In this document: in pieces, positions 17,102 through 26,426 of the stretch
Layout: each line of letters opens with the position of its first letter
Position numbering within the stretch: the stretch's first letter is position 1
NCBI GenBank assembly: GCA_937871435.1
Contig: CALMQM010000103.1
Span: 92,574-156,573, forward strand
From: an uncultured Bacteroidota bacterium
Lineage (GTDB): Bacteria; Bacteroidota; Bacteroidia; AKYH767-A; 2013-40CM-41-45
DNA: 64,000 nucleotides
Reading direction: 5' to 3'
Program-made: the position numbers and the translations under genes
Notes under the pieces: generated by a model
What the model was told of the DNA's origin: nothing
Seen by the model: only the letters and a program-made list of their open reading frames with translations
Database searches by the model: none

Positions 17102-18526
17102 CTACTCTGCCTGTTTTATCGCTTCGTTAATTTTTTCTTCCAGCCACCTTACATCCGCAATTTGTCTCACCTCCTTTATTTCGGCCAGCAAAGAAACAAG
17201 CTTTTTAGAGTTGTTCATATCTCTCATCAGACGCACGATATATTTCACAAAATTCCGGTAAATCTTTCGCTGATAATCTGACACGAGTCTGTTCCTGCTC
17301 AGGAATGATCTGAAAGCGGAAGCGTGATAGAAAAAAGTTTCCTCTTCTTCCAGACTAAAATAAGCTTTTAGCAGAATTGCTCTGACATCCAATTGATAAT
17401 ACAAATCCGTGAATTCCACTTCCTGAAAAAGCCGCAAAGTTTCTCGGAAATTTTTCTGGAAAAAATACCAATTTGCGGTATTGTAGATCAACGCATTTTT
17501 TTGTTGCGAAGGTTCGAGGTATTTAATGTATTGCTCAATAAATTTTTGTACCCAGGAAAACTCTTTCATACGCAAGCCAATGGTTACAATATTCTTGTAT
17601 TCCCAGGGTGACATGGCTTCAGATCGCAACACCTTTTTATTTTGCAAACTCAATTTATAAATTTCAAAAAGGCGCTCTACAAATTCCGGTTTACCTAAAT
17701 TGATCTGCTTGATACAGAAATTTTTCAGGTACTGAACAATCTCCTTTTGCTCCTTCACAGAAAACATTTCTCCTTTATGAAGAATAAGCTCTTTTAACTT
17801 TTCAAAATGCTCAACATTCCCCGGCTCAGTCAATGTTAGATATACTGTACGGTAAAGTTCGATTGAAGGAATATTTTCGAGTGCCGGTTCTTTAGCAAGC
17901 CCTGCAACTTCTTCAATCAGGCGAGGTTTAGATTGACCTGCAAGTACATTCTGCGCGTTGATTTGCTCTGAAGCGAGTTGCAGTTTTCTTGCGACAAAAA
18001 ATCTATCAAGATCATCGATAATGGAATCGAAATTAAAACTGGCTTTTCTGGTCTTCTGTTGTGTCATGAATTCCAGTTCCAGCAATGCTGAATCGTGGTG
18101 GGCAAGCAATACACCTGAATCCTGTAGCCCGCTCTCCAACACTGATTTTAACTCTGATGAAACAAACTGAAATGATTTACCGCATTGTCTTTCCTTCAGC
18201 GCTCTTTGTTTTTCCAAAAGAAAATTGCGCGGCGATTGCTGCATGTATTTGTGCGTGACAAAATTTTCAAGATGCTTTGTCAAAGCAGAGAGGAGATAGC
18301 GAAAATATTTGTCATCATATTTTTTTCCGGGATACAAAGAGGAATAAATCAGGCCACGATCTTCAGGAATTTCACCGTTGTTAATCCAGATTTGATGGTA
18401 ATAGTCAAAGAGCAAAACAAGTTCCTGATCCTCATTGAAAAACGGAGAACTCAGGTATTTTTTTGCCCTGTTGTAATCGTGCCCGTCAAAAGAAGCCAGA
18501 AGTTCGGATAATTTACTTTTTGTCAT
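17102..18526 (-). CDS. Helical protein of unknown function
   Basis: 474 residues with no signal peptide, membrane segment or recognised catalytic motif. It is strongly alpha-helical and charged, with aromatic-containing helices repeating throughout (KYFRYLLSALTKHLENF; NALIYNTANWYFFQKNFRETLRLFQEVEF; YQRKIYRNFVKYIVRLM), resembling a degenerate TPR or other alpha-solenoid. A scaffold or protein-interaction role would fit, but that is a guess. It starts 226 bases from the divergent T9SS cargo gene and ends about 260 bases from the hemA start. Similar long helical hypothetical proteins occur in other Bacteroidota. Confidence 0.75.
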   Translation of the reverse strand: MTKSKLSELLASFDGHDYNRAKKYLSSPFFNEDQELVLLFDYYHQIWINNGEIPEDRGLIYSSLYPGKKYDDKYFRYLLSALTKHLENFVTHKYMQQSPRNFLLEKQRALKERQCGKSFQFVSSELKSVLESGLQDSGVLLAHHDSALLELEFMTQQKTRKASFNFDSIIDDLDRFFVARKLQLASEQINAQNVLAGQSKPRLIEEVAGLAKEPALENIPSIELYRTVYLTLTEPGNVEHFEKLKELILHKGEMFSVKEQKEIVQYLKNFCIKQINLGKPEFVERLFEIYKLSLQNKKVLRSEAMSPWEYKNIVTIGLRMKEFSWVQKFIEQYIKYLEPSQQKNALIYNTANWYFFQKNFRETLRLFQEVEFTDLYYQLDVRAILLKAYFSLEEEETFFYHASAFRSFLSRNRLVSDYQRKIYRNFVKYIVRLMRDMNNSKKLVSLLAEIKEVRQIADVRWLEEKINEAIKQAE

Positions 18527-18657
18527 ATTTTAAATGTCTGGCAAATTACACTATTTGTGTATATATAAATGATCAATACATCAAATTAACGGTTTTTTAG
18601 GCATTTTTTCGATAATAATCCAAATAAACATTATCCGGCAAATGCCAATATTTGTAA

Positions 18658-18689
18658 TTGTTATTAAAGACACGAAAAGCCTATGTTTG
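18658..18689 (+). promoter_or_regulatory. Promoter: TTG, 21 bases, TATGTTTG
   Basis: The TTG at 18658-18660 and the exact TAnnTTTG box at 18682-18689 have suitable spacing for the Bacteroidota primary sigma factor. The leader to the ATG at 18753 would be about 58 bases. Confidence 0.5.
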
Positions 18690-18752
18690 TAATGCTGTAA
18701 TTGTATTCTTTGGAAGGCCAGTAAAATCTCTCAAATCAATTAACCTTCAGTC

Positions 18753-20909
18753 ATGAAAAAAAACTTCTACTTCTTCTTCAGCGCACTGACTATTTTCCTT
18801 CTGTCTTTCCAGGCAAAAGCTTCGCACGACATGGGTGGAGATCTGAGCTATACGTGGCTTGGAGGAAATATCTATCGTTTTGAACTCAACATGTACCGTG
18901 ATTGCTCCGGGATTCCTGCGGCAACTTCTGTTACATTATCTATAACTTCTGCTTCCTGCGGTATCAGCAGAGGAGTTCAGATGGATACTGTTCCGGGAAG
19001 CGGACAGGAAATCACCCCAATTTGTCCGGGAGTACAAACCACATGTAACGGTGGTACTACCATGGGTGTGCAGAAATACACTTATGCGGTAATAGATACA
19101 CTTCAGGGCAACTGCAGCGATTGGGTTTTCTCTGTTTCTGATTGTTGCCGTAACGCCGCGATCACCAACCTGAGCGCAGCATCCAGTTTTGGTATATATA
19201 TTCAGGCAACACTCGATAACCTGAATTTTCCATTCAACAACTCTCCTTCATTTGCAAATGACCCAGTAGTCTTCTTATCAGCAGGAAGTTCTCACACAAT
19301 CAATAACGGAGCTCATGACATTGATGGCGACTCGTTAATGATCACTCTCGCTCCTGCTCTGGATAACCTCGCGACTACCATTCCTTACATGCCTGGTTAT
19401 TCCTATACTAACCCAATACTTTCTGCTCCTGCGATGAATATCAATCCTTTTACAGGAGATATTTTCGTAACTCCGACACAACCGGATGTAGATGTAGTGG
19501 TATATACTGTGAATGAATACCGTGGAGGACAATTAATCAGTTCCGTTTCCCGCGACATTCAGGTAATTATTTCCAATTCGACAAACAATCTGCCTACACT
19601 TTCAGGTGTCAATGGATCCGGAAATTACGTAACCAGCGTTTGTGCCGGAAATACATTGCAGTTTACCATTGCGAGCAGCGACCTTGACCTGACTGACAGT
19701 TCATCCATCTCACTAAGTTCTCCTTCCGGATTGAATGTTAGTTCTACATCCTACGGAGCACAACAGGATTCAATTCTTGTTACAGTTGTCACCGACACAA
19801 CAATGATTTCAGCTCAGGCATATCTTGTGTATGCAAACGTGAGCGACAATGCTTGTCCATTCCATGGACAACAACAATATGCGTTTGAGATTTATGTGAA
19901 TGCCTGCAGTCAGGATGTATGGCCGGGTGATGCAAACTCAGATCTTACATGCAATTTATACGACCTTCTTCCTATCGGACTCGCGTACAATGCCAGTGGA
20001 CCTGTACGTGCAGGTGCTTCAACTGCATGGACTGCACAAGCGGCAACAGATTGGGGCCAAACATTTGCCAGCAGCGTAGATTACAAACACGCTGATTGCA
20101 ATGGTGATGGAATAGTAGACGCTAATGACACAACGGTAATCGGTATCAATTATGGCCAGACTCACCCCCTGCGTCTGGCCCCGATTCCGTCTGTTGATGC
20201 GATCAACAACATGTACCTCATCGCCAGCCGTGATTCTGCAGGCCCGAATGACAGTTTCACTGTTCAAACACTTCTGGGAAGTCCTGCCAATCCGGTGAAT
20301 GCTGTTTATGGTATTGCTTACCGTATTGAATTTGATCCTGCAATAGTTGATTCAACTCTGAGTACTTTCCAGTTTGTAAATTCATCACTCGGTACACCAG
20401 GATATGATCTTCTCACTTTTGTGAGACCAAACTGGTCCGCCGGTTTCATTGATGCGGCAGCCGTTCGCACGGATCATGTCAATGTTTCAACCGACTCTCT
20501 CATTTCACTGTTTGATGTAGTAATCATCGACAATGTTTCTGCCCGCCTTGTATGTAATTTCAATCTTAGCGGTATCCGCGGAGTATTAAGTGATGGAACA
20601 ATTGAGAACTTCATGCCTGTAGATGATTCTGTAAGTGTAGATAATTCAACTACCGGAATTTATACAAACGCGGAAGCTTCAAGGTTGTATGTCTTCCCGA
20701 ATCCTGCGAAAGAAACGGTTTCCTTGTATTCAAGAAATACGATTGATCAGGTTCGAATCCTGGATCTGACAGGTAAGGAAGTGATGAATGTTCTGCAATA
20801 TCATTCTGGTCAACGTCTTGATGTCAGCCATCTCCCTCAGGGCTGTTATATTTTACAAACTAAAAATGCTTCCGGAGCTCAACAAAGTGTTTTAAGTATT
20901 TCACGTTAG
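18753..20909 (+). CDS. T9SS cargo with dockerin-like repeats and a possible cohesin-like domain
   Basis: 718-residue secreted protein. A signal peptide (about 1-23) is followed by a beta-rich N-terminal region opening SHDMGGDLSYTWLGGN, with many cysteines (about 24-180), and then Ig-like segments. At about 390-475 two EF-hand-like loops, GDANSDLTCNLYDLL and DCNGDGIVDANDT, are spaced as in dockerin type I. The next stretch (about 490-630; VYGIAYRIEFDPAIV, LISLFDVVII) has the beta pattern of a cohesin. It ends in a T9SS type A sorting domain (LYVFPNPAKETV ... LPQGCYILQTK). Surface attachment or release by T9SS is expected; the ligand is unknown. A terminator follows. Confidence 0.8.
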   Translation: MKKNFYFFFSALTIFLLSFQAKASHDMGGDLSYTWLGGNIYRFELNMYRDCSGIPAATSVTLSITSASCGISRGVQMDTVPGSGQEITPICPGVQTTCNGGTTMGVQKYTYAVIDTLQGNCSDWVFSVSDCCRNAAITNLSAASSFGIYIQATLDNLNFPFNNSPSFANDPVVFLSAGSSHTINNGAHDIDGDSLMITLAPALDNLATTIPYMPGYSYTNPILSAPAMNINPFTGDIFVTPTQPDVDVVVYTVNEYRGGQLISSVSRDIQVIISNSTNNLPTLSGVNGSGNYVTSVCAGNTLQFTIASSDLDLTDSSSISLSSPSGLNVSSTSYGAQQDSILVTVVTDTTMISAQAYLVYANVSDNACPFHGQQQYAFEIYVNACSQDVWPGDANSDLTCNLYDLLPIGLAYNASGPVRAGASTAWTAQAATDWGQTFASSVDYKHADCNGDGIVDANDTTVIGINYGQTHPLRLAPIPSVDAINNMYLIASRDSAGPNDSFTVQTLLGSPANPVNAVYGIAYRIEFDPAIVDSTLSTFQFVNSSLGTPGYDLLTFVRPNWSAGFIDAAAVRTDHVNVSTDSLISLFDVVIIDNVSARLVCNFNLSGIRGVLSDGTIENFMPVDDSVSVDNSTTGIYTNAEASRLYVFPNPAKETVSLYSRNTIDQVRILDLTGKEVMNVLQYHSGQRLDVSHLPQGCYILQTKNASGAQQSVLSISR

Positions 20910-20930
20910 TTTTTCGTTTGATTGATTTGA

Positions 20931-20968
20931 GATCCTCCCGGTGTAGAAGGCCGGGGGGATTTTTTTTA
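20931..20968 (+). terminator. Intrinsic terminator
   Basis: Stem ATCCTCCCGG with CCGGGGGGAT (one G-T pair), eight- to nine-base loop, then a run of T's. It follows the T9SS cargo gene by about 20 bases. Confidence 0.85.
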
Positions 20969-21085
20969 TACTGACAATTCAAATGGAGCTTCAATGAGAA
21001 GATTTTGCTACGATCTTACATACAGTTCAGATAAACACATGTAAGAAGAAATCAGCCAGGCAATTCAAAATCTCCATTATCCAAA

Positions 21086-21093
21086 TACCTTTG
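21086..21093 (+). promoter_or_regulatory. -7 box TACCTTTG
   Basis: Exact TAnnTTTG match upstream of the aldo/keto reductase. It favours the ATG at 21172 (leader about 74 bases) over an in-frame ATG at 21091 that lies on the box. No clear -33 element. Confidence 0.4.
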
Positions 21094-21171
21094 TTTCAAT
21101 CTTTCTTGCACCGTTTTTTCCGGTCAGAGAAATCAACAAGATCAATATTTATAATCAGAAAACTCAGTTCA

Positions 21172-22155
21172 ATGGAATACAGAAAACTTGGTAATTCCGG
21201 AGTCCGGATAAGTGCATTGTCCTTAGGATCCTGGCTCACCTTTGGTAAATTAATCAGCAATGAAACAGCAGAAGAATTGATGATCACCGCATACGAAGCC
21301 GGTATCAACTTTTTTGATAATGCTGAAATTTACGCGAGGGGAAAATCAGAAATTGTCATGGGCGAAATTCTTCACAAACAAAATTGGGACAGGAGTTCAT
21401 ACCTGGTTTCCAGCAAAGTATTTTTCGGAACCGGAGATGCGAAACCGAATCAGAATGGTTTATCCAGAAAACATGTCGTGGAAGGTTGTCATGCTGCTTT
21501 GAAGAGATTACAAGTTGAGTATCTCGATTTTCTATTCTGTCACCGACCCGATGAACAAACGCCCATTGAAGAAACAGTGTGGACCATGCACAACCTGATT
21601 CAGCAGGGAAAAATTTTATACTGGGGAACTTCCGAATGGAATGCATCAGAAATCATGGAAGCTCATCTGGTAGCCCGGCAGCATCATCTGATCGCACCTG
21701 TCATGGAACAACCACAATACAACATGTTCACCCGTGAGAAAATGGAAAAGGAATTTCTACACCTGTTCACACACCATGGATTAGGAACAACAATTTGGTC
21801 TCCTCTGGCTTCCGGCATTCTTTCAGGCAAATACCTGGATGGATTTCCGGATTCAACGCGATTGGGAGCGGCCGGTTTGGAGTGGTTAAAGGATCGTTGG
21901 TATCGTGAAGACCTCTTAGGAAAAACAAAAAAAATTAAAGCAATTGCTGATGAATTAAACATCAAACTTCCGCAGTTGGCTCTTGCCTGGTGTTTGAAGA
22001 ACCCTTATGTAAGTACAGTTATTCTTGGTGCTTCAAATGTCAATCAACTGAAAGAAAACCTTCATGCAACAGAAGTACAATCTTTATTGACGGAAAATGT
22101 CATGGAGGAGATTGAAAAGATCCTGCAGAACAAACCGGTTCAACCGGAATATTAA
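21172..22155 (+). CDS. Aldo/keto reductase
   Basis: NADPH-dependent carbonyl reductase with a TIM-barrel fold, 327 residues, cytoplasmic. The catalytic tetrad is intact: Asp49 and Tyr54 in FFDNAEIYARG, Lys82 in SSKVFFG, and His124 in FLFCHRPDEQT. The overall pattern (YRKLGNSGVRISALSLGSW; TIWSPLASGILSGKY) matches the branch that includes the voltage-gated K+ channel beta subunit and YghZ-like reductases. The physiological substrate is unknown. The start is MEYRKLG at 21172. It stands alone between two terminators. Confidence 0.92.
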   Translation: MEYRKLGNSGVRISALSLGSWLTFGKLISNETAEELMITAYEAGINFFDNAEIYARGKSEIVMGEILHKQNWDRSSYLVSSKVFFGTGDAKPNQNGLSRKHVVEGCHAALKRLQVEYLDFLFCHRPDEQTPIEETVWTMHNLIQQGKILYWGTSEWNASEIMEAHLVARQHHLIAPVMEQPQYNMFTREKMEKEFLHLFTHHGLGTTIWSPLASGILSGKYLDGFPDSTRLGAAGLEWLKDRWYREDLLGKTKKIKAIADELNIKLPQLALAWCLKNPYVSTVILGASNVNQLKENLHATEVQSLLTENVMEEIEKILQNKPVQPEY

Positions 22156-22162
22156 TCAATAA

Positions 22163-22191
22163 AAAAGGGGTCCGAATTTCGAACCCCTTAT
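22163..22191 (-). terminator. Terminator of the act-cox operon
   Basis: AAGGGGT / ACCCCTT stem with an A/T-rich loop. On the minus strand the stem is followed by TTTTTT, 20-odd bases past the coxA stop. On the plus strand the tail is only partly T-rich, so it may also stop the converging reductase transcript. Confidence 0.8.
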
Positions 22192-22212
22192 TATATAAAA
22201 TTCTATCCGGAC

Positions 22213-24030
22213 CTAAACTTCGCCCGGCAGATTCGACTTGGTCGTTTCTGAATAAGGAACAATTTGAGGAATGAAGTCATCGTCAGCACCTGGTTTACCA
22301 TAGTCATAAGCCCATCTGTGTACAGTTGGAATTTCACCCGGCCAGTTTCCATGCAAATGTTCAACAGGAGCTGTCCATTCAAGTGTATTAGATCCCCAGG
22401 GATTCTGAACGGCTTTTTTACCACGGCTCATACTATAAAAGAAGTTGACTACGAAAATCAACTGTGCCAATCCACCCAAAATTGCGAATACGCTGATCAG
22501 TGCGTTAATATTTAATGCTGCATCAAATCCTTCGTAAGCTGTGTAAGCATAATAACGACGAGGTGCTCCTGACAAGCCAACAAAGTGCATTGGGAAGAAT
22601 GTTCCATAGACTCCAACAATCGTGAGCCAGAAGTGGATATAACCTGCACGTTTATTCATCATTCTTCCAAACATTCTCGGGAACCAATGATAGATTCCGG
22701 CAAACATTCCAAAGATGGCGGAACTACCCATTACAATGTGGAAGTGAGCCACCACGAAATAGGTATCATGAATATTGATATCCAAAGCGGAGTCTCCAAG
22801 AATGATTCCTGTAAGTCCGCCGGAAATAAAGAACGATACAAGACCTATCGCAAACATCATCGCCGGCGATAGTACAATGTTCGCACGCCATAATGTTGCG
22901 AGATAATTGAACACTTTAACCGCGGAAGGAATCGCTACAAGCAATGTCGTAAATACGAACACGGATCCAAGGAATGGATTCATTCCTGTGATGAACATAT
23001 GGTGTCCCCAAACAATGAACGACAAGAACGCGATAACGAGCATGGAACCGATCATGGCTTTGTATCCGAAAATCGGCTTACGACTCTGCGTTGAAATTAC
23101 TTCTGACGCAAGACCGAGAGCCGGCAGAAGAACGATGTATACTTCAGGGTGACCAAGGAACCAGAATAAGTGTTGGAACAGAATCGGGCTACCACCTGAA
23201 TGAGCCAATGGCGCACCATTGATAAAAATATCAGACAGATAGAAGCTGGTTCCAAAACTACGGTCAAACAAAAGCAACAATGCAGCTGCGAACAATACAG
23301 GGAAAGAAAGAATACCAAGAATTGCAGTGATCAGGAAAGCCCAGATTGTCAAAGGCAAACGAGTCATGCTCATTCCTTTTGTACGCAGATTGAGAATCGT
23401 CACAACGTAGTTGATACCACCCAACAATGCTGATGCGATGAACATCACCATACTGATAAGCCAGAGTGTCATTCCAAGTCCGGAGCCGGGTATTGCCTGA
23501 GGCAACGCTGAAAGCGGAGGATAAATTGTCCATCCTGCTGAAGCAGGACCAGCCTGAATGAACAACGAAGCAGTCATGATCGCACAGGAAATGAAAAAGA
23601 ACCAGTAGGATAACATATTCAGAAATCCTGAAGCCATATCGCGTGCTCCGACCTGCAATGGAATCAACAGGTTACTGAATGTTCCGGACAATCCTCCAGT
23701 TAATACGAAGAACACCATGATGGTTCCGTGGATTGTCACCAAAGCGAGATAGAAACTTGGATCAAGTCTTCCATCTTTTCCCCAATGTCCAAGAACAGTT
23801 TCCAGGATGGCGAATTTTTGATTCGGCCAACCTAACTGTAAACGGAAGATGAGCGACATAAACATCGCCAGCAGCGCCATGACAATTGCTGTCACAAGGA
23901 ACTGCTTGGAGATCATTTTATGATCCTGGCTGAACACATATTTCGTCCAAAAAGAATCGTGGTGTTCGTGATCATGATGATCATGCCCCGCATGGGAATC
24001 AACTGCATGATCGTGGGAATGGGTAGACAT
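22213..24030 (-). CDS. coxA: Cytochrome c oxidase subunit I (A1-type)
   Basis: Catalytic heme-copper subunit, 605 residues with about 12 membrane helices. Seen: a low-spin heme ligand region TIHGTIMVFF; GHPEVYIVLLPALG with the His-Tyr cross-link pair and the glutamate of the D channel; WGHHMF with the CuB histidines; the K-channel lysine in FGYKAMIGSM; and DTYFVVAHFHIVMG with the heme a3 and a ligands. These place it in the A1 class. The first 25 residues are unusually histidine-rich. It is the last gene of the operon. Subunits III and IV are not in this window. Confidence 0.96.
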   Translation of the reverse strand: MSTHSHDHAVDSHAGHDHHDHEHHDSFWTKYVFSQDHKMISKQFLVTAIVMALLAMFMSLIFRLQLGWPNQKFAILETVLGHWGKDGRLDPSFYLALVTIHGTIMVFFVLTGGLSGTFSNLLIPLQVGARDMASGFLNMLSYWFFFISCAIMTASLFIQAGPASAGWTIYPPLSALPQAIPGSGLGMTLWLISMVMFIASALLGGINYVVTILNLRTKGMSMTRLPLTIWAFLITAILGILSFPVLFAAALLLLFDRSFGTSFYLSDIFINGAPLAHSGGSPILFQHLFWFLGHPEVYIVLLPALGLASEVISTQSRKPIFGYKAMIGSMLVIAFLSFIVWGHHMFITGMNPFLGSVFVFTTLLVAIPSAVKVFNYLATLWRANIVLSPAMMFAIGLVSFFISGGLTGIILGDSALDINIHDTYFVVAHFHIVMGSSAIFGMFAGIYHWFPRMFGRMMNKRAGYIHFWLTIVGVYGTFFPMHFVGLSGAPRRYYAYTAYEGFDAALNINALISVFAILGGLAQLIFVVNFFYSMSRGKKAVQNPWGSNTLEWTAPVEHLHGNWPGEIPTVHRWAYDYGKPGADDDFIPQIVPYSETTKSNLPGEV

Positions 24031-24118
24031 TATAGCCTTGTTTATTGACGTTATTGTATCTCTTCAATTACCACTCATTGTAAATTTCCGCAATTCGACA
24101 GATGAGCTGGTAAAAATC

Positions 24119-25174
24119 TTATTTGGATGCAACTATTTTTCCATTTTGAACAGTCCCGGCAGCAATTTTCACTGTATCTGCAGTGTTCGCTGAAGGTGCA
24201 GGAGCAGGTTCAGGTCTTGCAAACACATATTGCTGTTCCTTGTACCACTTTTTAAAATCTTCCGCAGGTTCAATCACCATTTTCATTTTCATCATGTAAT
24301 GGGCAACGCCACAGATTTTATTACAAAGAAGAACATAATCAAACTTCGGATTGCCTGTAATTAATCGCATGCTATCAGTGGTGATGGTAGGCTCAACAAA
24401 AAATTCGGTTGTCATACCGGGTACGCAGTTCATCTGAGCACGCAAGTGGGGGAAATAGGCACTATGAATAACATCTCTTGAATGGAATTTAAAGATCACT
24501 TTAGACCCAACAGGCAAATGAAGTTCACGGGTAATTTTATCGTCTTTTCCATTTTCATCTGTCGAATCAACACCCAGTTGATTGTCGTCTGTGATTAGCT
24601 TGAAATTAGAATGCCCCAACACATTATCACCACCGGCGTATCGCGCAGTCCAGTCAAATTGTTTACCGTAAACTTCTATCACCATAGCATCTTTGGGAGC
24701 AGGAGCAGTGATGTTAATCCACAGTTTCAACCCATACACAATCAATCCCATCAACACTACAGCAGGTATAACAGTCCAGATAAATTCGAGTTTATGATCA
24801 ACCGGATAGAAGAATGCTTTTTGTCCTTTTTTGTGTTGGTACTTCCAGGCAAAATAGAAAAGTAAGATCTGAGTAATGAAGAAGACAACAATGATCAGTG
24901 CAAAGTTTATATACAGATAGCTATCTGTAAGTGCTCCATGTTTGGATGCAGCTACAGGCAGAAGATATTTCTTCGCGTCAATGGTAAAATAAATCATGCC
25001 CAGCATTCCAATAACGAGGAACCACAAAAACAATCGGCCATTGATCCGGTTGTCTTTGTCTGTAATTTCTTCATCCTCGCCCCGCAGGTCCCGTACCAAT
25101 TCCAGTACCCGCATGAGTCGCCAGATGGTTACCGCAGCCAGCGCAATTACGATCAGTGTCAGTAGCTTTATCAT
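24119..25174 (-). CDS. coxB: Cytochrome c oxidase subunit II
   Basis: CuA-bearing subunit that accepts electrons from cytochrome c or directly from ACIII. 351 residues. It has an N-terminal membrane segment and then two helices (about 50-125, including LFLWFLVIGMLGMIYF and YINFALIIVVFFITQILLFYF). The cupredoxin domain begins near EVYGKQFDWTARY. The CuA site is complete: His in DVIHSAYFPH and CNKICGVAHYMM. There is no fused C-terminal cytochrome c domain, unlike caa3 subunits of some phyla. The C-terminal tail is rich in Ala/Pro. It lies 43 bases after actF and 88 before coxA. Confidence 0.95.
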   Translation of the reverse strand: MIKLLTLIVIALAAVTIWRLMRVLELVRDLRGEDEEITDKDNRINGRLFLWFLVIGMLGMIYFTIDAKKYLLPVAASKHGALTDSYLYINFALIIVVFFITQILLFYFAWKYQHKKGQKAFFYPVDHKLEFIWTVIPAVVLMGLIVYGLKLWINITAPAPKDAMVIEVYGKQFDWTARYAGGDNVLGHSNFKLITDDNQLGVDSTDENGKDDKITRELHLPVGSKVIFKFHSRDVIHSAYFPHLRAQMNCVPGMTTEFFVEPTITTDSMRLITGNPKFDYVLLCNKICGVAHYMMKMKMVIEPAEDFKKWYKEQQYVFARPEPAPAPSANTADTVKIAAGTVQNGKIVASK

Positions 25175-25217
25175 GGAAATCTATTATCCTTTTAATTCTG
25201 TTCTTAAGCGAATATTA

Positions 25218-26396
25218 TTAAATGTGATGGTGCAAACTCTCTTGCAGCATTGGATGGTGTTTTGGAACCAGTGTAGCCTGAGACAATTCCCGGAGAGTAC
25301 TCCAGAAGAATAATCCGAGATATCCGATCATTGTTCCGAATTCAATAAATCCAAGATGCCAGTCTTTGCCCATAATTCCCGGAGTAACCATCATGAATAC
25401 ATCCAGCCAGTGACCAAGGATGATGATGATTCCGCCAACCCAGAGGATACCTTCCTGACGTTTCGCGTCACGTGTCATCAAAATGAGGAACGGAGCACAG
25501 AAATTAATCAGGAGATTGGCTACCCAGAGTGTTCTGAATTGTTCCCAGCGCAATTGATAGTAAACTACCTCCTCAGGAAGATTCGCGTACCAGATAAGCA
25601 TGAACTGAGAAAACCACAGGTAAGTCCAGAATACAGAGAAGGCAAACATGAATTTACCAACATCGTGCAAATGGTTTTCATTGATATGATTCATATATCC
25701 GCGTCCACGCAGGTACAAAACAAACAATGCCATCATAGCGAGTCCGCTCACAAACAATCCGGCAAATGTATACCAGCCATACAGAGTAGAAAACCAATGC
25801 GCATCAATTGACATAAGGAAATCCCACGCGGATGTAGATGATGTTACCGCGAAAAACACAATGAAGATTGCAGACAATACAACACTGCGCTTGTAATGCT
25901 CAATGTTTCCATCCTGATCTTCTGCCAGTGAATGTTTTCTCAGTGCCATTGTGAAACCGATCCAGATCAATGCATAAGCAACAATGCGGACGATGTAAAA
26001 TGGAAGATTCAGGAATCCGCTCTTTCCTGCAAGGATAGCATCGTATTCCGGACTTGCTTTGTCATACAATTCAGCATGTGTCCAAAGATATAAATCGTGG
26101 TGACCGAATATAAAAATGAGAATCATCCCGGCCATACCGTATTTCAAAAATCCTCCCATGGCTTCAGGAACTCGTTTGATTCCAACAGCCCAGCCGGCCT
26201 GTGCCACATAATTGAATGCGACAAAAAATGTTCCGGCAAGAGCCATCGCTGTAAAATAAAAATTATTCTGCAGCAAAGTCGCCCAGGTACGGGTACTGTC
26301 GCTCATGAATCCCATCACAATTGCAACCACACCGATTGCCATCATGACCAATGGGACCATCTTATTATTTTTGGTAAGCTCGTATTTTCTATCCAT
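25218..26396 (-). CDS. actF: Alternative complex III subunit ActF
   Basis: Integral membrane quinol:cytochrome c oxidoreductase subunit, 392 residues with about ten predicted helices (for example MVPLVMMAIGVVAIVMGF; GLFVSGLAMMALFVLYL; FWTYLWFSQFMLIWYANLPEE). Polar residues in WIGFTMALRKHS and LYGWYTFAGLFVSG are typical of the ActF family. In known ACIII structures ActF sits beside ActC in the membrane and contributes to the assembly. It lies 30 bases downstream of actE. Confidence 0.92.
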   Translation of the reverse strand: MDRKYELTKNNKMVPLVMMAIGVVAIVMGFMSDSTRTWATLLQNNFYFTAMALAGTFFVAFNYVAQAGWAVGIKRVPEAMGGFLKYGMAGMILIFIFGHHDLYLWTHAELYDKASPEYDAILAGKSGFLNLPFYIVRIVAYALIWIGFTMALRKHSLAEDQDGNIEHYKRSVVLSAIFIVFFAVTSSTSAWDFLMSIDAHWFSTLYGWYTFAGLFVSGLAMMALFVLYLRGRGYMNHINENHLHDVGKFMFAFSVFWTYLWFSQFMLIWYANLPEEVVYYQLRWEQFRTLWVANLLINFCAPFLILMTRDAKRQEGILWVGGIIIILGHWLDVFMMVTPGIMGKDWHLGFIEFGTMIGYLGLFFWSTLRELSQATLVPKHHPMLQESLHHHI

Positions 26397-26426
26397 CGTA
26401 ACGAACGTTGTAGCGTAGAATTAAAA

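Noticed and set aside
20751-20760. GTTCGAATCC, like a tRNA T-loop
   Set aside because: It is inside the T9SS cargo coding sequence and has no cloverleaf around it.
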